From Flavobacteriaceae bacterium PS02336 (GTDB lineage: Bacteria; Bacteroidota; Bacteroidia; Flavobacteriales; Flavobacteriaceae): a DNA stretch of 64,000 bases. The stretch is taken from positions 868,001 through 932,000 of the forward strand of contig JASCOF010000002.1 in assembly GCA_029960065.1 (NCBI GenBank). Direction: 5' to 3'. The notes below the pieces were generated by a model that was not told where the DNA came from, did no database searches, and was given only the letters and a program-made list of their open reading frames with translations. Made by a program: the position numbers and the translations under genes. Shown here one piece after another: positions 24,720 to 33,187 of this stretch. The first letter of the stretch is position 1. Every line of letters begins with the position of its first letter.

Positions 24720-25349
24720 TCATTTACCAATTTTCCAGTGATAACCTTTAACGTTAGGGATATAAGCTTTTGTGCCAATTATAATCAAATCTGTATAGAT
24801 TTTCTTTTTATATTTTATTCCGATAGCCTGTCCAGAAGTATATATTTTATTGGCTTCAAATTTGAATTTAATTTTTGCGTCATTAAATTTTGCATCCGAA
24901 ATTCTTTCAACTAGCCAAGTAGATTTCCATTTTATTTCAATTTCATCTTCCGCAGTTTTGGTTATGCTTTTAATCAGTTTTATTCCGTCAGCAGGAATAT
25001 TATGGTTTTCAATAAGCTCTTTTTGAGTTATTGTTTGTCCCGTCTTACAATCTGATATAAATTTTTTGAAAGCAATAATTCCTAAAAATTTTTCATTTTC
25101 AATTTCTGGGTTTGGTCCAATGCTGTCATTGAATGTTTCTGCATTTTCTGGAATATCTTCAGATGTAGTGATTTTATCTACAATCGACTTTTTATATTCG
25201 TTTACCGTTTCAACAGTACTTTCCGAAATTGTTTCAATTTGAGTCGAAATCTTGTCCGTAACTTCTATTATCTGCTCTTTAGCATTTTTAGAACAACTTA
25301 TAAAACACAAGAGAATTACTGCTAGTACTGATATTTGATAATTCTTCAT
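24720..25349 (-). CDS. Lipoprotein of unknown function
   Basis: The 209-residue product has a lipoprotein signal ending CFISCSK (Cys19). A predicted coiled-coil or helical stretch rich in Glu/Thr/Ile (EQIIEVTDKISTQIETISESTVETVNEYKKSIVDKI) is followed by a small globular C-terminal domain (LGIIAFKKFISDCKTGQTITQKELIE... YTDLIIIGTKAYIPNVKGYHWKIGK). I do not recognise the family. Its start overlaps the end of the queuosine-precursor transporter gene by 4 bases, so they are translationally coupled, but no functional link is evident. Confidence 0.75.
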   Translation of the reverse strand: MKNYQISVLAVILLCFISCSKNAKEQIIEVTDKISTQIETISESTVETVNEYKKSIVDKITTSEDIPENAETFNDSIGPNPEIENEKFLGIIAFKKFISDCKTGQTITQKELIENHNIPADGIKLIKSITKTAEDEIEIKWKSTWLVERISDAKFNDAKIKFKFEANKIYTSGQAIGIKYKKKIYTDLIIIGTKAYIPNVKGYHWKIGK

Positions 25350-26026
25350 TCTTGTAAATGTTCTTGGTTTTTTGAGAGGTTGTCTTTTTCCAGATATTTT
25401 TTAATTAAATGATGTCCTAAATAAATAGCAGGGGTTAATAAAATAGCAATAGATAATTTAAAAGTATAGCCAATTAATCCTGAAGATATAAACGTATCAA
25501 AATCAATTTTTCCCGGAAGCCAGAAAGCGATTCCGAGAACAATAAACGAATCAAATAATTGAGAAATTACGGTAGAACCTGTAGCTCTCAACCATATTTT
25601 CTTTTCGCCTGTTCTGTTTTTGAAAAACCAAAATATCCAGACATCAATGAGCTGTGATGCCATAAAGGCAATTAAGCTTCCGACTATTATCCACATACTC
25701 TGTCCAAAAACAGCTTGAAATTGATCGTCGTTTACCGGACTAATTCCTTTTGCTGCCGGAATAACAATTGCCATAAACAAAATTAGAAAAGCGTACGCAA
25801 TCAGACAGGCAGTGATGAATGAAAGCTTTTTTACACCTTTTTCACCAAAATATTCATTAATTAAATCTGTAGTTAAAAATACAATCGGCCAGGGAAGAAT
25901 TCCTATACTCATTACAAATGGACCAATTTGAATTAATTTTCCTCCAATAAGCTCAGCCACAACGGCATTGGTTATAAATATTCCTGCAAGAATTACAAAA
26001 ACAATCTCTCTTCTGGTTTTAAACAT
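25346..26026 (-). CDS. Queuosine precursor transporter (YhhQ/VUT family)
   Basis: This inner-membrane protein is predicted to import 7-cyano/aminomethyl-deazaguanine or queuine for tRNA modification. The start MFKTRREIVFVILAGIF at 26026 is preferred to an ATG eight codons earlier, as it fits the family. The 226 residues contain about six membrane segments and the signatures AELIGGKLIQIG, PWPIVFLTTDLINEYFGEKGVKKLSF and the conserved SQLIDVWIFWFFK, TVISQLFDSFIV. No preQ1 riboswitch is apparent upstream. Confidence 0.92.
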   Translation of the reverse strand: MFKTRREIVFVILAGIFITNAVVAELIGGKLIQIGPFVMSIGILPWPIVFLTTDLINEYFGEKGVKKLSFITACLIAYAFLILFMAIVIPAAKGISPVNDDQFQAVFGQSMWIIVGSLIAFMASQLIDVWIFWFFKNRTGEKKIWLRATGSTVISQLFDSFIVLGIAFWLPGKIDFDTFISSGLIGYTFKLSIAILLTPAIYLGHHLIKKYLEKDNLSKNQEHLQE

Positions 26027-26197
26027 GTTGTTTTGGTTATAAAGTTTCAAATTTAAGCTATTTATTTAAATACTGATATTAGTAAATTTTTAAAATATCT
26101 TCAATTTGAAGTTTGGTTTTGATTGGTTACTTTTGAGATGCGTACATTTTTTCTTTTGTAGAAAAGTGTTTGAAAGAACTTATAAAATTATTTGATT

Positions 26198-28252
26198 ATG
26201 AAAACATATACTAATCCGTTACTTCAGGAATGGTCAGGCCCATACGGAGGCGTTCCGGATTTTACAAAATATAAAATATCTCATTTTAAGCCGGCTATTG
26301 AATTTGCTATTCAGGAAAAGTTAGAGGAAATTGATGCTATTGCCAATAATTCAGAAAAGCCAACTTTTGATAATACAGTTAAAGCTTTAGAGCTTTCGGG
26401 GGAAAAACTAGACCGTATTCATTCTGTTTACGGAATATACAGATCGAATTTAAGTACGCCGGAATTTAATGCGGTAGATACAGAAATGTCGCCAAAATTG
26501 GCTGAGATTAGTGATAAACTCTATCAAAACGAGAAATTATTTTTAAGAATAGAAGGATTATATAAATCTGAAGAAAGTAAAAAATTAACTGCTGAACAGC
26601 AGCGCCTGCTTTGGCTTTATTATACCGATTTTGTTAGAGAAGGAGCAGAGCTGAATAAAGAAGATAAAGAGAAGGTCGCGAAGATTAACCAAGAATTAGC
26701 AGGACTTTTTACGCTTTTCAGCCAGAAATTGCTGGCAGAAGAAAATGATCAGTTTTTGGAATTGAAATCAGAAAGTGATTTAGATGGTCTTCCTGAAGAA
26801 TTTAAAAACGCCGCAATTGCAGAGGCAAAAGAAAGAAAACAGAATGTTTTGGCCTGTATAGGAAACACAAGATCTTCAATTGAGCCATTTTTAACTTTTT
26901 CAAATCAAAGAAATTTAAGGGAAAAAGCTTTTGAGATTTTTATAAAAAGAGGTGATAATTTTAACGAAAATAATACAAATGAAACACTGGTATCTATTTT
27001 AAGATTAAGAGCAGAAAAAGCACAGATATTAGGGTTTAAGAATTTTGCTGAATGGAGTTTGTCTAATAAAATGGCAAAAGATCCGCAGAAGACGCTAGAC
27101 CTAATGTATTCTGTCTGGAAACCAGCTGTTGAAAAAGTAAAAAATGATGTTTCGGCTATGCAGAAAATGGTTGACGAAGAAGGAGGAAATTTTAAAATTC
27201 AGCCTTGGGATTATCGTTTTTATGCCGAGAAAGTCCGTAAAGCTAAATACGATTTAGATCAAAACGAAATCAAACAGTATCTCCAATTAGAAAATTTAAG
27301 AGAAGGAATGTTTTGGACGGCAGGAGAATTGTTTGATTTAGGCTTTAAACAATTATTTGATGTTCCTGTTTATCACCCAGATGTTCGCGTTTGGGAAGTA
27401 AACAATAAGATTACAGGAAAAGTGATTGGTCTTTGGTATTTCGATCCGTACGCACGCACGGGAAAACGTTCAGGAGCGTGGATGAACTCGCATAGAGACC
27501 AGCAGAAAATAAAAGAAAATGTGCTTCCGATTGTGTCTAACAATTGCAATTTTATAAAAGGAAATGCAGATGAGCCAGTTTTAATTTCCTGGGACGATGC
27601 GACAACTTTATTTCATGAATTTGGACACGCATTGCATGGCTTATGTTCGAATGTGACCTTTCCAAGTTTGTCAGGAACTTCAGTTGCAAGAGATTATGTA
27701 GAGTTTCCTTCACAGTTATTAGAACATTGGCTGGCAACTCCCGAAGTATTGAATAAGTTTGCGCTTCATTATAAAACTAATGAACCATTGTCGCAGTCTT
27801 TGGTGGAAAGAATAGCAAAAGCGGCTAATTTTAATGAAGGTTTCGCAACTGTAGAAACGATTTCAAGTTCTTTTGTGGATATGAGACTGCATTTAACAAC
27901 AGAAAAAGTTGATCCTCATCAATTTGAAAAAGATATTTTGACAGAAATTAATATGCCGTCAGAAATTGTAATGAGGCACAGAATTCCGCAGTTTGCCCAT
28001 ATTTTTTCGAGTGATGGGTATGCGGCAGGATATTACAGTTATTTATGGGCAGATGTAATCAATGCAGATGCTTATGAAGCATTTTTGGAAGGAAACGGGC
28101 CTTTTGATAAACAAGTTTCAAAACGACTTTATGATGTTGTTTTAAGCGCTGGAAATACGATTGATAACGAGAAGATGTATGAAGATTTTAGGGGTCATGC
28201 ACCAAAGTCTGATGCTTTAATGCGTGCTCGAAATTTTCCAGTCCAAAATTAA
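26198..28252 (+). CDS. M3 family metallopeptidase (peptidyl-dipeptidase Dcp-like)
   Basis: This zinc peptidase of the thimet oligopeptidase family has 684 residues and degrades short peptides. The start ATG (MKTYTNPLLQEWSGPYGG) is at 26198; the frame opens two codons earlier with a TTG. The zinc motif HEFGHALH lies near residue 472 and the distal Glu region EFPSQLLEHW about 30 residues later. HRIPQFAHIFSSDGYAAGYYSYLWADV forms the substrate-binding loop. There is no signal peptide, so it is cytoplasmic. A strong terminator follows, shared with tsf. Confidence 0.96.
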   Translation: MKTYTNPLLQEWSGPYGGVPDFTKYKISHFKPAIEFAIQEKLEEIDAIANNSEKPTFDNTVKALELSGEKLDRIHSVYGIYRSNLSTPEFNAVDTEMSPKLAEISDKLYQNEKLFLRIEGLYKSEESKKLTAEQQRLLWLYYTDFVREGAELNKEDKEKVAKINQELAGLFTLFSQKLLAEENDQFLELKSESDLDGLPEEFKNAAIAEAKERKQNVLACIGNTRSSIEPFLTFSNQRNLREKAFEIFIKRGDNFNENNTNETLVSILRLRAEKAQILGFKNFAEWSLSNKMAKDPQKTLDLMYSVWKPAVEKVKNDVSAMQKMVDEEGGNFKIQPWDYRFYAEKVRKAKYDLDQNEIKQYLQLENLREGMFWTAGELFDLGFKQLFDVPVYHPDVRVWEVNNKITGKVIGLWYFDPYARTGKRSGAWMNSHRDQQKIKENVLPIVSNNCNFIKGNADEPVLISWDDATTLFHEFGHALHGLCSNVTFPSLSGTSVARDYVEFPSQLLEHWLATPEVLNKFALHYKTNEPLSQSLVERIAKAANFNEGFATVETISSSFVDMRLHLTTEKVDPHQFEKDILTEINMPSEIVMRHRIPQFAHIFSSDGYAAGYYSYLWADVINADAYEAFLEGNGPFDKQVSKRLYDVVLSAGNTIDNEKMYEDFRGHAPKSDALMRARNFPVQN

Positions 28253-28260
28253 TTGATACA

Positions 28261-28295
28261 AAAAAAGCCCGAATAAATAAATATTCGGGCTTTTT
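28261..28295. terminator. Bidirectional terminator, M3 peptidase / tsf
   Basis: AAAAAAGCCCGAATAAATAAATATTCGGGCTTTTT has a long GC-containing stem with A and T flanks between convergent genes. Confidence 0.93.
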
Positions 28296-28313
28296 AAATA
28301 TTGAAATAATATA

Positions 28314-29276
28314 TTAACCTAAAGTAACTCTTTTGAAACCTGTAATTTCAACGTTGAATCCTTTAACATAATCACCAACTTTTTTACTGTCATCTTTGAT
28401 GAAGTTTTGATCTAATAAAGCTTTTTCTTGATCTAAAGTAGTGTTGTCAGAAATGAAACGTTGTACTTTTCCTGGAAGAATTTTGTCCCAGATTTGCTCT
28501 GGTTTACCTTCAGCTTTTAATTCAGCTTTAGCATCTTCTTCTGCTTGTTTAATAACTTCAGGAGTTAATTGAGAGAAAGAGATGTATTTAGGAACATTTT
28601 TTAAAGTTTTTCCTAAACGTTTTGCTTCTTCATTATCTTTTTCGATTACAGCAATACGAGCAGCAAGTTCAGATTCAACGAAAGCTGGATCAAAATCTTT
28701 GTAAGATAATGTATCAGCACCCATAGAAGCAACTTGCATAGATACGTCTTTTGTTAAAGTCTCAGCATTAGCAATTGGAGCAGAAATAGCTGTTAAAGCA
28801 GCAATTTTGTTAACGTGAACATAAGATCCAACGAAAGCACCTTCTAAAATTTCGAAACCACCGATTTCGATTTTCTCACCGATAACTCCAGTTTGCTCGA
28901 TTAATTTTTCAGCAACAGTAATTCCGTTGAAGTCAGAAGCTAAGAATTCTTCTTTATTAGAGAAGTTGATAGCTCTTTCAACTAAATCTTTAGCTAAAGT
29001 TACGAAAGCTTCGTTTTTACCTACGAAGTCAGTTTCACAGTTTAAAGTGATGATAGCTCCTTTAGTGTTGTCTGCATTGATAAAAGAAACAGCAGCTCCT
29101 TCAGAAGACTCACGGTCAGAACGGTTAGCAGCAACTTTCTGTCCTTTTTCTCTAAGGATTTGGATAGCTTTATCGAAATCTCCTTCAGCTTCAACTAAAG
29201 CTTTTTTACAGTCCATCATTCCGGCACCTGTAGATTGTCTTAATTTATTTACGTCTGCAGCAGTAATTGTTGACAT
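28314..29276 (-). CDS. tsf: Translation elongation factor Ts
   Basis: The guanine-nucleotide exchange factor for EF-Tu. The start MSTITAADVNKLRQSTGAGMMDCKKALVEAEGDFDKAI at 29276 gives 320 residues and the standard N-terminal UBA-like domain. The frame is open 18 codons further, but those residues come from an AT-rich word tract. The core motif INCETDFVGKNEAF (here LNCETDFVGKNEAFVTLA) contacts EF-Tu. It is the last gene of the rplM-rpsI-rpsB-tsf cluster. Confidence 0.97.
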   Translation of the reverse strand: MSTITAADVNKLRQSTGAGMMDCKKALVEAEGDFDKAIQILREKGQKVAANRSDRESSEGAAVSFINADNTKGAIITLNCETDFVGKNEAFVTLAKDLVERAINFSNKEEFLASDFNGITVAEKLIEQTGVIGEKIEIGGFEILEGAFVGSYVHVNKIAALTAISAPIANAETLTKDVSMQVASMGADTLSYKDFDPAFVESELAARIAVIEKDNEEAKRLGKTLKNVPKYISFSQLTPEVIKQAEEDAKAELKAEGKPEQIWDKILPGKVQRFISDNTTLDQEKALLDQNFIKDDSKKVGDYVKGFNVEITGFKRVTLG

Positions 29277-29299
29277 AATATTTTGAATTTTTAATGTTA

Positions 29300-29415
29300 A
29301 AAGTAAAAAATTCCAGCTTTTAAATCCCAAACTCCAATTTTAATAAATTATCAACATAACGTTTTTAATTTTGTATTTGGACTTTGGAATTTAAAATTTG
29401 GAATTTAAAATTTGA
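29300..29415. repeat. Word tract (AATTTAAAATTTGGAATTT) between rpsB and tsf
   Basis: The rpsB-tsf spacer holds AATTCC/AACTCCAATTTT at one side and TTTGGACTTTGGAATTTAAAATTTGGAATTTAAAATTTG at the other. It resembles the AATTCCAA tracts at 7996 and 14652. It may modulate the relative output of tsf. Confidence 0.5.
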
Positions 29416-29416
29416 T

Positions 29417-30181
29417 TTATTCTTCAGTTGCAGGAGCAGCTTCAGCTTCAACAGCAGGAGCTTCTTCAGCAGCCTCAACTTCTTTTTCAGCACCTCTGTC
29501 AGAAAGACCTTCGATTACTGCAGTAGTTACTAAAGATAAAATTTTGTCAATTGATTTAGAAGCATCATCATTTGCAGGAATCACGTAATCAACCTCTCTT
29601 GGGTCAGAATTCGTATCAACCATTGCGAAAACTGGAATGTTTAATTTTTGAGCTTCTTTTATTGCGATGTGTTCAGCTTTGATATCTACTACGAACAATG
29701 CTGCAGGTAGTCTAGACATATCAGCAATTGAACCTAAGTTTTTCTCTAATTTAGCACGTAGACGATCAACTTGCAAACGCTCTTTTTTAGATAACGTCAT
29801 GAAAGTACCATCTTTCTTCATTTTATCAATAGAAGACATTTTTTTAACTGCCTTTCTGATAGTTACGAAGTTAGTCAACATACCACCTGGCCATCTTTCA
29901 GTGATGTAAGGCATGTTTGCAGCTTTTGCTTTATCAGCAACGATGTCTTTTGCTTGTTTTTTGGTAGCTACGAATAAGATTTTTCTACCTGATGCAGCGA
30001 TTTTTTTCAAAGCTTCATTAGCCTCTTCGATTTTAGCTGCAGTTTTATATAGATTGATAATGTGAATACCATTACGCTCCATATAAATGTAAGGAGCCAT
30101 GTTTGGATCCCATTTTCTAGTCATGTGTCCGAAGTGAACACCTGCTTCTAGTAATTCTTTTACTTCTATTTTGTTTGCCAT
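29417..30181 (-). CDS. rpsB: 30S ribosomal protein S2
   Basis: The 254-residue small-subunit protein begins ANKIEVKELLEAGVHFGHMTRKWDPNMAPYIYMERNGIHIINL and contains TERWPGGMLTNFVTIRKAVKKM and FAMVDTNSDPREVDYVIPANDD, all S2 hallmarks. An Ala/Glu-rich tail (EAEAAPATEE) is added at the C-terminus. It is preceded by a 175-base structured leader with three stems (see 30213-30349), pointing to autoregulation. Confidence 0.98.
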   Translation of the reverse strand: MANKIEVKELLEAGVHFGHMTRKWDPNMAPYIYMERNGIHIINLYKTAAKIEEANEALKKIAASGRKILFVATKKQAKDIVADKAKAANMPYITERWPGGMLTNFVTIRKAVKKMSSIDKMKKDGTFMTLSKKERLQVDRLRAKLEKNLGSIADMSRLPAALFVVDIKAEHIAIKEAQKLNIPVFAMVDTNSDPREVDYVIPANDDASKSIDKILSLVTTAVIEGLSDRGAEKEVEAAEEAPAVEAEAAPATEE

Positions 30182-30212
30182 TTTTGTACTAGTTTACGTT
30201 CTGTTGATTAGC

Positions 30213-30349
30213 AATGTATAAATGGCGATTTCTCTGGCTTTATACATTTAGATGCTAAACTATATCCTACCTCGATAGGAGAGCAACAATAACTGTGTTT
30301 TTAATTTCAATAAATAATTGATAATGTCTTGTCCCATTTGAACAAGACA
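30213..30349 (-). promoter_or_regulatory. Structured rpsB leader (candidate S2 autoregulatory RNA)
   Basis: Between rpsI and rpsB, three stems are visible on the minus strand. TGTCTTGT/ACAAGACA lies at 30325-30349. TCCTATCGAGGTAGGA lies at about 30281-30296. A perfect 10-bp stem AATGTATAAA/TTTATACATT lies at 30213-30248, 32 bases before the start codon. None is followed by a T-run, so control of translation or mRNA processing is more likely than termination. S2 represses its own message in other bacteria. Confidence 0.55.
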
Positions 30350-30356
30350 GGTAATA

Positions 30357-30743
30357 TTAACGTTTAGAGAATTGGAATCTCTTACGAGCTTTCTTCTGAC
30401 CGAATTTCTTACGTTCAACCATTCTTGGGTCTCTTGTTAATAAACCTTCTGGTTTAAGGATTCCTCTGTTTTCAGCGTTAACTTCACACATTACGCGTGC
30501 TAATGCCATTCTTACAGCTTCTGCCTGACCAGTTGTACCACCTCCGTAAACGTTTACTTTAACGTCAAAGTTGTTTACATTTTCTGTCATAGACAATGGT
30601 TGTAAAACTTTGTACTGTAAAGTTGCAGTTGGAAAGTAAGTTGCGAATTCTTTTTTGTTTACAGTGATGTTTCCAGTTCCTTCAGAAACGTATACACGTG
30701 CAACAGCGGTTTTTCTTCTACCGATTTTGTGAATAACTCCCAT
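30357..30743 (-). CDS. rpsI: 30S ribosomal protein S9
   Basis: The 128-residue small-subunit protein begins GVIHKIGRRKTAVARVYVSEGTGNITVN and ends with the basic tail KKFGQKKARKRFQFSKR, whose last Arg reaches the P-site tRNA. It starts one base into the end of rplM (shared base at 30743), the usual L13-S9 coupling. Confidence 0.98.
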   Translation of the reverse strand: MGVIHKIGRRKTAVARVYVSEGTGNITVNKKEFATYFPTATLQYKVLQPLSMTENVNNFDVKVNVYGGGTTGQAEAVRMALARVMCEVNAENRGILKPEGLLTRDPRMVERKKFGQKKARKRFQFSKR

Positions 30744-31198
30744 TACTTAAGATCATTTAGGTTAACAGTTCTAGGTTTTTGAGCTCCGTGAGTATGCTCA
30801 GATCCTACAACAACATTTAGATTTCTAAAAAGTTCTGCTCCTAATTTGTTTTTAGGTAACATACCTTTTACAGCTTTTTCTACTAATGCAGCTGGATTTT
30901 TAGCTTGCAATACTTTAGCAGTTAAAGTTCTTTGTCCTCCTGGGTAACCTGTATGACGCATGTAAATTTTGTCATTCATTTTTGTACCTGTAAGGTTAAT
31001 TTTTTCTGAGTTGATAACAATTACGTTATCTCCACAGTCAACGTGCGGTGTGTAACTTGGCTTGTACTTACCTCTTAAGATCATTGCAACTTTAGAAGCA
31101 AGACGACCTAAGTTATGACCTTCAGCGTCAACAACAATCCACTCTTTAGTTACAGTGGCTTTGTTAGCTGAAACTGTTTTGTAGCTTAATGCGTCCAT
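30743..31198 (-). CDS. rplM: 50S ribosomal protein L13
   Basis: The 151-residue large-subunit protein contains WIVVDAEGHNLGRLASKVAMILRGKYKPSYTPHVDCGDNVIVINSEKI and YMRHTGYPGGQRTL, both L13 signatures, and ends with a Flavobacteriia-type extension. It heads the rplM-rpsI-rpsB-tsf cluster behind a promoter whose first transcribed bases form a hairpin (31223-31240). Confidence 0.98.
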   Translation of the reverse strand: MDALSYKTVSANKATVTKEWIVVDAEGHNLGRLASKVAMILRGKYKPSYTPHVDCGDNVIVINSEKINLTGTKMNDKIYMRHTGYPGGQRTLTAKVLQAKNPAALVEKAVKGMLPKNKLGAELFRNLNVVVGSEHTHGAQKPRTVNLNDLK

Positions 31199-31222
31199 AA
31201 TATTATTTTAATTAAACATTCC

Positions 31223-31240
31223 ATCCCCAATAAAGGGGAT
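31223..31240 (-). promoter_or_regulatory. 5'-terminal hairpin of the rplM operon
   Basis: ATCCCC-TTTATT-GGGGAT begins immediately after the predicted start site and is not followed by a T-run. It may protect the 5' end of the message or bind a regulator such as L13. Confidence 0.55.
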
Positions 31241-31241
31241 G

Positions 31242-31249
31242 CAAAAGTA
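31242..31249 (-). promoter_or_regulatory. -7 element of the rplM operon
   Basis: On the minus strand the box is TACTTTTG (TAnnTTTG), with a TTTG further upstream (ATTTGG) as a possible -33. The leader is about 43 bases. Confidence 0.6.
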
Positions 31250-31340
31250 CAATTAATTATTTTAAATCCAAATACCTGAAAAGAATATTTTATATGCTGA
31301 AAATCAGGGGTTCAGTTTTTTAATTTGGAGAGGAATAAAA

Positions 31341-31371
31341 AAACCGTCTTTACTTTATTGTAAAGACGGTT
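31341..31371 (-). terminator. Terminator of the ferritin-like gene pair
   Basis: On the minus strand AACCGTCTTTAC-AATAAA-GTAAAGACGGTTTTTTTT is a strong stem with a T run, just after the gene ending at 31394. Confidence 0.92.
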
Positions 31372-31393
31372 AAATATTTAGAAAAAATAATAA

Positions 31394-32206
31394 TTATACA
31401 ATAAATATATTGGCAATATCGACTACTTGTTGTGTTGTAAGTGGTTCATCATAAGCTTCCGAGCCTGCTGCAGCACCAAAAGCGGTGGCAGTATTAAATC
31501 CTGCTTGCATTGTTACGCCTTCGCCATCATATACAGCCTGTGTTGCCGCCGGCATGCCAGCGCCTCTTTCTGCATTAGAAATCCATCCTTTTAAACCTCG
31601 CAGTCTTCTAACTTCAGAAGCATGACGAGCTTCAACTGAGTGAATTTGCAATGCCGCCGTTAACAAATCGGGTGTAGTAATTAAGTTGGCTGCTTGTCCT
31701 TTATAAGCTCGAACTCCAGTGTCTTCAAAAGCCTGTGCAAGAGCTAAAAAGGTTGGGTAATCTCCGAAAGGATTAAAAGCACCTCCGACTGTAAAGTCAA
31801 AAGTGGGTTTTGGAACAAAGTTAGCGCTTGCTGTACCGCCAAGTCCCGCAATTAGGAATTTTACGTGGTCAGATTCATGTGCCGCTATCTGCTGAAAAAC
31901 TTTTAAGTCTCTTCCTCCATTTTCAGAAGCGGGAATTACTCCAGAATCTAATGCCATAGCATAAAACTCGTTTTCAAGATATTCTAATGTTAATGCAAAT
32001 TGCAATGCTCCAATAGGAGTTGCAGGAGTTGCTGTAATGTCTTTAGCGAAAGCCTTGTTAGTAAGAGCCGACAATCCGAACGGAATTGATGCTAATGCTA
32101 AATTTTTTCCAATATTCCCAAACTGAGAAAAACTGTCTCTTCTTGAGCCAGTGCTTTTCATTAAATTGTCATCAGTAAAGGTTTCTATAAATTTTAAAAT
32201 GTTCAT
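31394..32206 (-). CDS. Exported ferritin-like domain protein (second of pair)
   Basis: The 270-residue product belongs to the ferritin_2/desiccation-associated type. After an N-terminal segment with a degenerate twin-arginine-like motif (SRRDSFSQFG, then ASIPFGLSALTNKAFA), a four-helix bundle carries the metal-ligand pattern: LEYLENEFY, AAHESDHVKF, AFEDTGVRAYKG and HSVEARHASEVR. These Glu and ExxH residues could bind a di-iron or di-manganese centre. Function is unknown. The family is linked to dry or oxidative stress. It lies 26 bases downstream of its paralogue and shares its message. Confidence 0.88.
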   Translation of the reverse strand: MNILKFIETFTDDNLMKSTGSRRDSFSQFGNIGKNLALASIPFGLSALTNKAFAKDITATPATPIGALQFALTLEYLENEFYAMALDSGVIPASENGGRDLKVFQQIAAHESDHVKFLIAGLGGTASANFVPKPTFDFTVGGAFNPFGDYPTFLALAQAFEDTGVRAYKGQAANLITTPDLLTAALQIHSVEARHASEVRRLRGLKGWISNAERGAGMPAATQAVYDGEGVTMQAGFNTATAFGAAAGSEAYDEPLTTQQVVDIANIFIV

Positions 32207-32231
32207 AATTTCTAAGTTTTACTGGTTTATA

Positions 32232-32978
32232 TTAAGGTAGGTATTTAGCTGTGAATTTTGTGGTAATAAAATTCGCAGCAATCGGCAGAATTTTAGATGG
32301 ATCTTTTGCATCGTCTAATCCTGTTGACATATTTACAATATCATCTCCAGCAAAATCTTTAGAATTCGGATTAATCAAACTTCTTATTGCAGCGGCATGT
32401 CTTGCTTCTACAGAAACAATTTTTCCTGCCAATAATAGATAGTCTGCTGTTTTAATCAATTTTCCAGCTCCATTATAAGCTGCAACTCCTGTATCTTCTA
32501 ACGCTTTTGCGGTAGCAAGAACTTCTGTACGGCTGTTAAAATTTAATGAACCATAGGAAAAAGCTAAAGTAGGAAGTAATTGCGAACTAGGATCTGGAAG
32601 TGCTCCAGTCAAAGCGGCTTTAAAAAAATCTCTGTGAACAACTTCGTGATGATATAGATCTGTTAGAACTTCGCGTTCTAGAGAACTAAATACAGTATTA
32701 AAATTGCTGGCGTTAACAACTTTAGTATAAAAGTCGGCTTCTAATTGTTCGAGAGCATATGCGTAAGTTAGAACACCAAAGTCTCCGGAGCCCAAATCAA
32801 AAACGCCATTTCTTACTCCTGGAAGAGAGGTGTCTTCCATATTATTATCATTATCATTATCGCTGCAACCAGCCAAGACCAAACCTGCGGTCGCTAGAGT
32901 TAGTCCGCTGAGCTTAAGAAAGCTCCTTCTACTATCCAAGAAAGGGTTAACTTCTTGAATTTTAACTTCGTTTTTCAT
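32232..32978 (-). CDS. Exported ferritin-like domain lipoprotein (first of pair)
   Basis: The start MKNEVKIQEVNPF at 32978 is preferred to an ATG twelve codons earlier. A twin-arginine signal SRRSFLKLSG is followed by a lipobox (LVLAGCS), so a folded, cofactor-loaded lipoprotein is likely exported. The four-helix domain has the same ligands as its neighbour (LEQLEADFY, YHHEVVHRDFF, LEDTGVAAYNG, VSVEARHAAAIR). About 248 residues. The pair probably forms one complex on the periplasmic side. Function is unknown. Confidence 0.88.
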   Translation of the reverse strand: MKNEVKIQEVNPFLDSRRSFLKLSGLTLATAGLVLAGCSDNDNDNNMEDTSLPGVRNGVFDLGSGDFGVLTYAYALEQLEADFYTKVVNASNFNTVFSSLEREVLTDLYHHEVVHRDFFKAALTGALPDPSSQLLPTLAFSYGSLNFNSRTEVLATAKALEDTGVAAYNGAGKLIKTADYLLLAGKIVSVEARHAAAIRSLINPNSKDFAGDDIVNMSTGLDDAKDPSKILPIAANFITTKFTAKYLP

Positions 32979-33129
32979 AATCAAGTTTTTTATTAGGTTA
33001 ACAACATTGGTCAATTAGTTGCTTGGTATTTAATTATTAACGAAATTTTTGTAAGAGCGGTTTTAAAAAAGCGGTTTATTAATTTATTATTTCGAAAAGA
33101 CTGACATTTTTAAATACTAATGGGTCTTT

Positions 33130-33162
33130 TTTGTTTTATTTTAGGTAATTCTACTATATTTG
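33130..33162 (+). promoter_or_regulatory. Promoter of the LacI-family regulator
   Basis: TTTG at 33130-33133 and TATATTTG at 33155-33162 form a -33/-7 pair with a 21-bp spacer, 26 bases before the start codon. Confidence 0.6.
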
Positions 33163-33187
33163 TATTAATTACATAAAATTCAATTGG

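Noticed and set aside
25346..26197. preQ1 riboswitch before the queuosine-precursor transporter
   Set aside because: No preQ1 aptamer pattern could be found upstream of 26026 on the minus strand.
29277..29330. N-terminal extension of tsf
   Set aside because: It is encoded by the AATTCC word tract; EF-Ts starts MSTITAADV.
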